NCBI GenBank assembly: GCA_016745215.1
Contig: CP050890.1
Coordinates: forward strand, 1,612,001 to 1,676,000
DNA from: Thiohalocapsa sp. PB-PSB1
GTDB lineage: Bacteria > Pseudomonadota > Gammaproteobacteria > Chromatiales > Chromatiaceae
Length of the DNA stretch: 64,000 bases
Direction: 5' to 3'
Part shown: positions 62,691 to 64,000 of the stretch, one piece after another
How positions within the stretch are numbered: position 1 is the first letter of the stretch
Layout of the letters: every line of letters starts with the position of its first letter
Notes under the pieces: model-generated
What the model was told of the DNA's origin: nothing
Seen by the model: the letters and a program-made list of their open reading frames with translations, nothing else
The model's database searches: none
Position numbers and translations under genes: made by a program

Positions 62691-63323
62691 GTGGCCTGGT
62701 GGCGTTCAAGGGGCGCGGCACGACTTGAATATTGGCTCGACGCCGACCGGGCCGAGGATCGGCTGCCGGGCCATCCGGCGATCCGCACGTCCTGGTTCGA
62801 GGCCATGGCCTTCTGCCGCTGGCTGACACTGCGCTGGCAGCGGGCCGAGCTGCTGGCGTTGGACCTGGATATCCGCCTGCCCACCGAGGTGCTGTGGGAG
62901 CGCGCCGCCCGCGGTCCGCAGCGCCCTGGGCAGCCCGCGCATCGTCGCTGGCCCTGGGGAGACGAGTGGTGCGTCGGAATCGCCAATACCAGCGAGGCCG
63001 GTCTTGGGACGACCACTGCGGTGGGATTGTTCCCGGATGGATCGGCCGAGAAGGTGCGGGATCTGGCTGGCAACTGCTGGGAGTGGACGGCGACCCGCTG
63101 GGGGGCGGATTGTGGAAATCCCGCCAACTATTGGCCCCTCGATCCCGGCGATGGGCGCAACGATCCTGGTGGCGAGGACTTGAGAATCATCCGTGGTGGG
63201 ACCTATTTTTTGGCGCCGCGTGATTGTCGGTGCGCCTATCGCTTCGGGCTCATTCCCCTCGACTGGACCATCAATTTGGGATTTCGCGTGTCTCGAGTCT
63301 CCCTGGCCAATCCTGTTTTCTGA
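62691..63323 (+). CDS. 5'-truncated formylglycine-generating-enzyme-like (FGE/SUMF1) protein
   Basis: C-terminal two thirds of an FGE-sulfatase fold: IRTSWFEAMAFCRWLTLRWQ, DLDIRLPTEVLWERAARGPQ, HRRWPWGDEW, ANTSEAGLGTTTAVGLFPDG, VRDLAGNCWEWTATRWG, RIIRGGTYFLAPRDCRCAYR, INLGFRVSRVS. The frame is open back to 62565, but the first part of the usual domain (FxMG ... YPVTxxxF) is absent and no ATG is in frame; GTG 62691 is the only usable start. It lies divergent to the two STAND ATPases. FGE-fold proteins with such ends serve as DGR targets or as effector/sensor domains beside NTPases; no reverse transcriptase is here. Confidence 0.7.
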   Translation: MAWWRSRGAARLEYWLDADRAEDRLPGHPAIRTSWFEAMAFCRWLTLRWQRAELLALDLDIRLPTEVLWERAARGPQRPGQPAHRRWPWGDEWCVGIANTSEAGLGTTTAVGLFPDGSAEKVRDLAGNCWEWTATRWGADCGNPANYWPLDPGDGRNDPGGEDLRIIRGGTYFLAPRDCRCAYRFGLIPLDWTINLGFRVSRVSLANPVF

Positions 63324-63458
63324 ATTCTGCTTTCTGTTTTCTGGTCCACAGCTCCGTGGGAGCGGCCCCTGAGCTTGGCCGGCCGAGGGTTCCACTCGTT
63401 CCCCCTCGCCGAGACCAGGGCCATTGACTTGAGTCCCATCCGGCGGCGATGAAGTTCG

Positions 63459-63542
63459 ATTCACCGCAGAGACGCAGGGTACGCTGAGAAGAGGGTGCAT
63501 TCGCGCTAGCTCCTCTGCGCACTCTGCGTCTCTGCGGTGAAT
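63459..63542. repeat. 84-bp palindromic element with 19-bp perfect inverted ends
   Basis: ATTCACCGCAGAGACGCAG at the left, its exact reverse complement at the right. Degraded relatives lie at about 15518, 18085 and 29430. Confidence 0.9.
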
Positions 63543-64000
63543 CCATTGTTGTCAGCACGAAGAGCACGAACAAGAAAAACCGGCATTGCGCTCGCAAGCA
63601 AACCGAGCATGGCCGCGCGATTGGCGCGTCATGGTCCACCGCCGGTCGGCAGCCTCGTCCGCCTGCGGCTCCTTGCGGCGGAAGCCGTGCCGCCGCCCGC
63701 TCCCGCAAATCACCAGGGCGAAGAACCCAGTCTATACTTAAAATAAAGGGAGTGAGCCCATCGCGGGTGCGCTCACGGCGAAGGGCAAGCGTTCGGGACC
63801 AATCAGTCATCAGCCAGAAGGTTTTGCGGCCATCGAAGGGGCAGTCGGCGGGGTTGGCACATCGCCATTGTCCGGACGGAACTGTGGTGCTATCGAGCCG
63901 AGGTTGCGAGTTGCGGAAGAGGTACAGGAGCATGAAGCGGAGATTCAGTGATCGGCCTTGTTTGCCGGTGTCAGTGATGGGCGCTGCCCTGTTGATGTGT
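63543..64000. other. Right-edge stretch with no recognisable gene
   Basis: No ORF with family resemblance before the window ends. Confidence 0.5.

Noticed and set aside
63060..63323. Diversity-generating retroelement variable region
   Set aside because: The FGE-fold C-terminus is the right type, but the codons are not enriched in AAC/AAY and no reverse transcriptase or template repeat is visible.

Overview
The window reads as a GC-rich gammaproteobacterial chromosome. The best guess is a purple sulfur bacterium or close relative (Chromatiales). Pointers are a YeeE/YedE thiosulfate-type permease, a TIGR04211-type SH3 protein, DUF6394, DUF971, a heme oxygenase and very many short interspersed repeats. 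This is inference; there is no rRNA and no photosynthesis gene to fix it.

Layout. 0-1.2 kb: the end of a tandem array of 73-residue membrane or secreted proteins (at least four copies, period about 314 bp) with a structured hairpin between copies. 1.4-2.2 kb: decayed relic of a DUF2326-type (ABC-3C-like) ATPase locus. 2.5-8.1 kb: efflux operon (membrane-fusion lipoprotein, RND pump, patatin-like lipoprotein). 8.1-10.3 kb: thiosulfate-type YeeE/YedE permease with a small membrane partner. 10.5-13 kb: gene graveyard (IS91 transposase, trkH, four-helix-bundle protein). 13.6-19.5 kb: MOSC protein, unknown helical protein, pRiA4b ORF-3 protein, SYLF lipoprotein-like protein and repeats. 19.7-23.4 kb: argD-argF, SH3 protein, DUF971. 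23.5-29 kb: hemH with a decayed copy of its own 3' end, then a minus-strand cluster of DUF6394, RCK potassium channel, hemerythrin and unknown protein. 29.6-37.3 kb: alpha/beta hydrolase, dihydroorotase, TolB-like protein, a large M1-M28-PDZ peptidase and heme oxygenase. 38.5-44.5 kb: FAD oxidoreductase plus GT2 glycosyltransferase pair and a B12/radical SAM enzyme framed by inverted repeats. 45-55 kb: two transposases, a pyruvate-kinase-like enzyme, a GcvT-like protein and an OFA-type MFS transporter. 56-58 kb: frameshifted peptidoglycan hydrolase and a dienelactone hydrolase. 58.3-63.3 kb: two overlapping membrane-anchored STAND-type ATPases, one carrying 36 perfect-length GVAx tetrapeptide repeats, with a divergent 5'-truncated formylglycine-generating-enzyme-like (FGE/SUMF1) gene.

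The intergenic space is dominated by at least five repeat families. MITE1 is about 252 bp with terminal inverted repeats and 9-bp target duplications that can be read directly. MITE2 is about 162 bp with a strong central hairpin and TA-like ends. MITE3 is about 125-132 bp with CTAGTGC ends. There is also a palindromic 84-bp element and a roughly 400-bp mosaic element with variable short tandem arrays. They sit against gene ends (argF, the 244-aa protein gene, both sides of the radical SAM gene) and have recombined with each other. The most promising candidates for undescribed biology are the STAND ATPase pair with its GVAx membrane array and the tandem 73-aa gene family with its covarying intercistronic hairpins.
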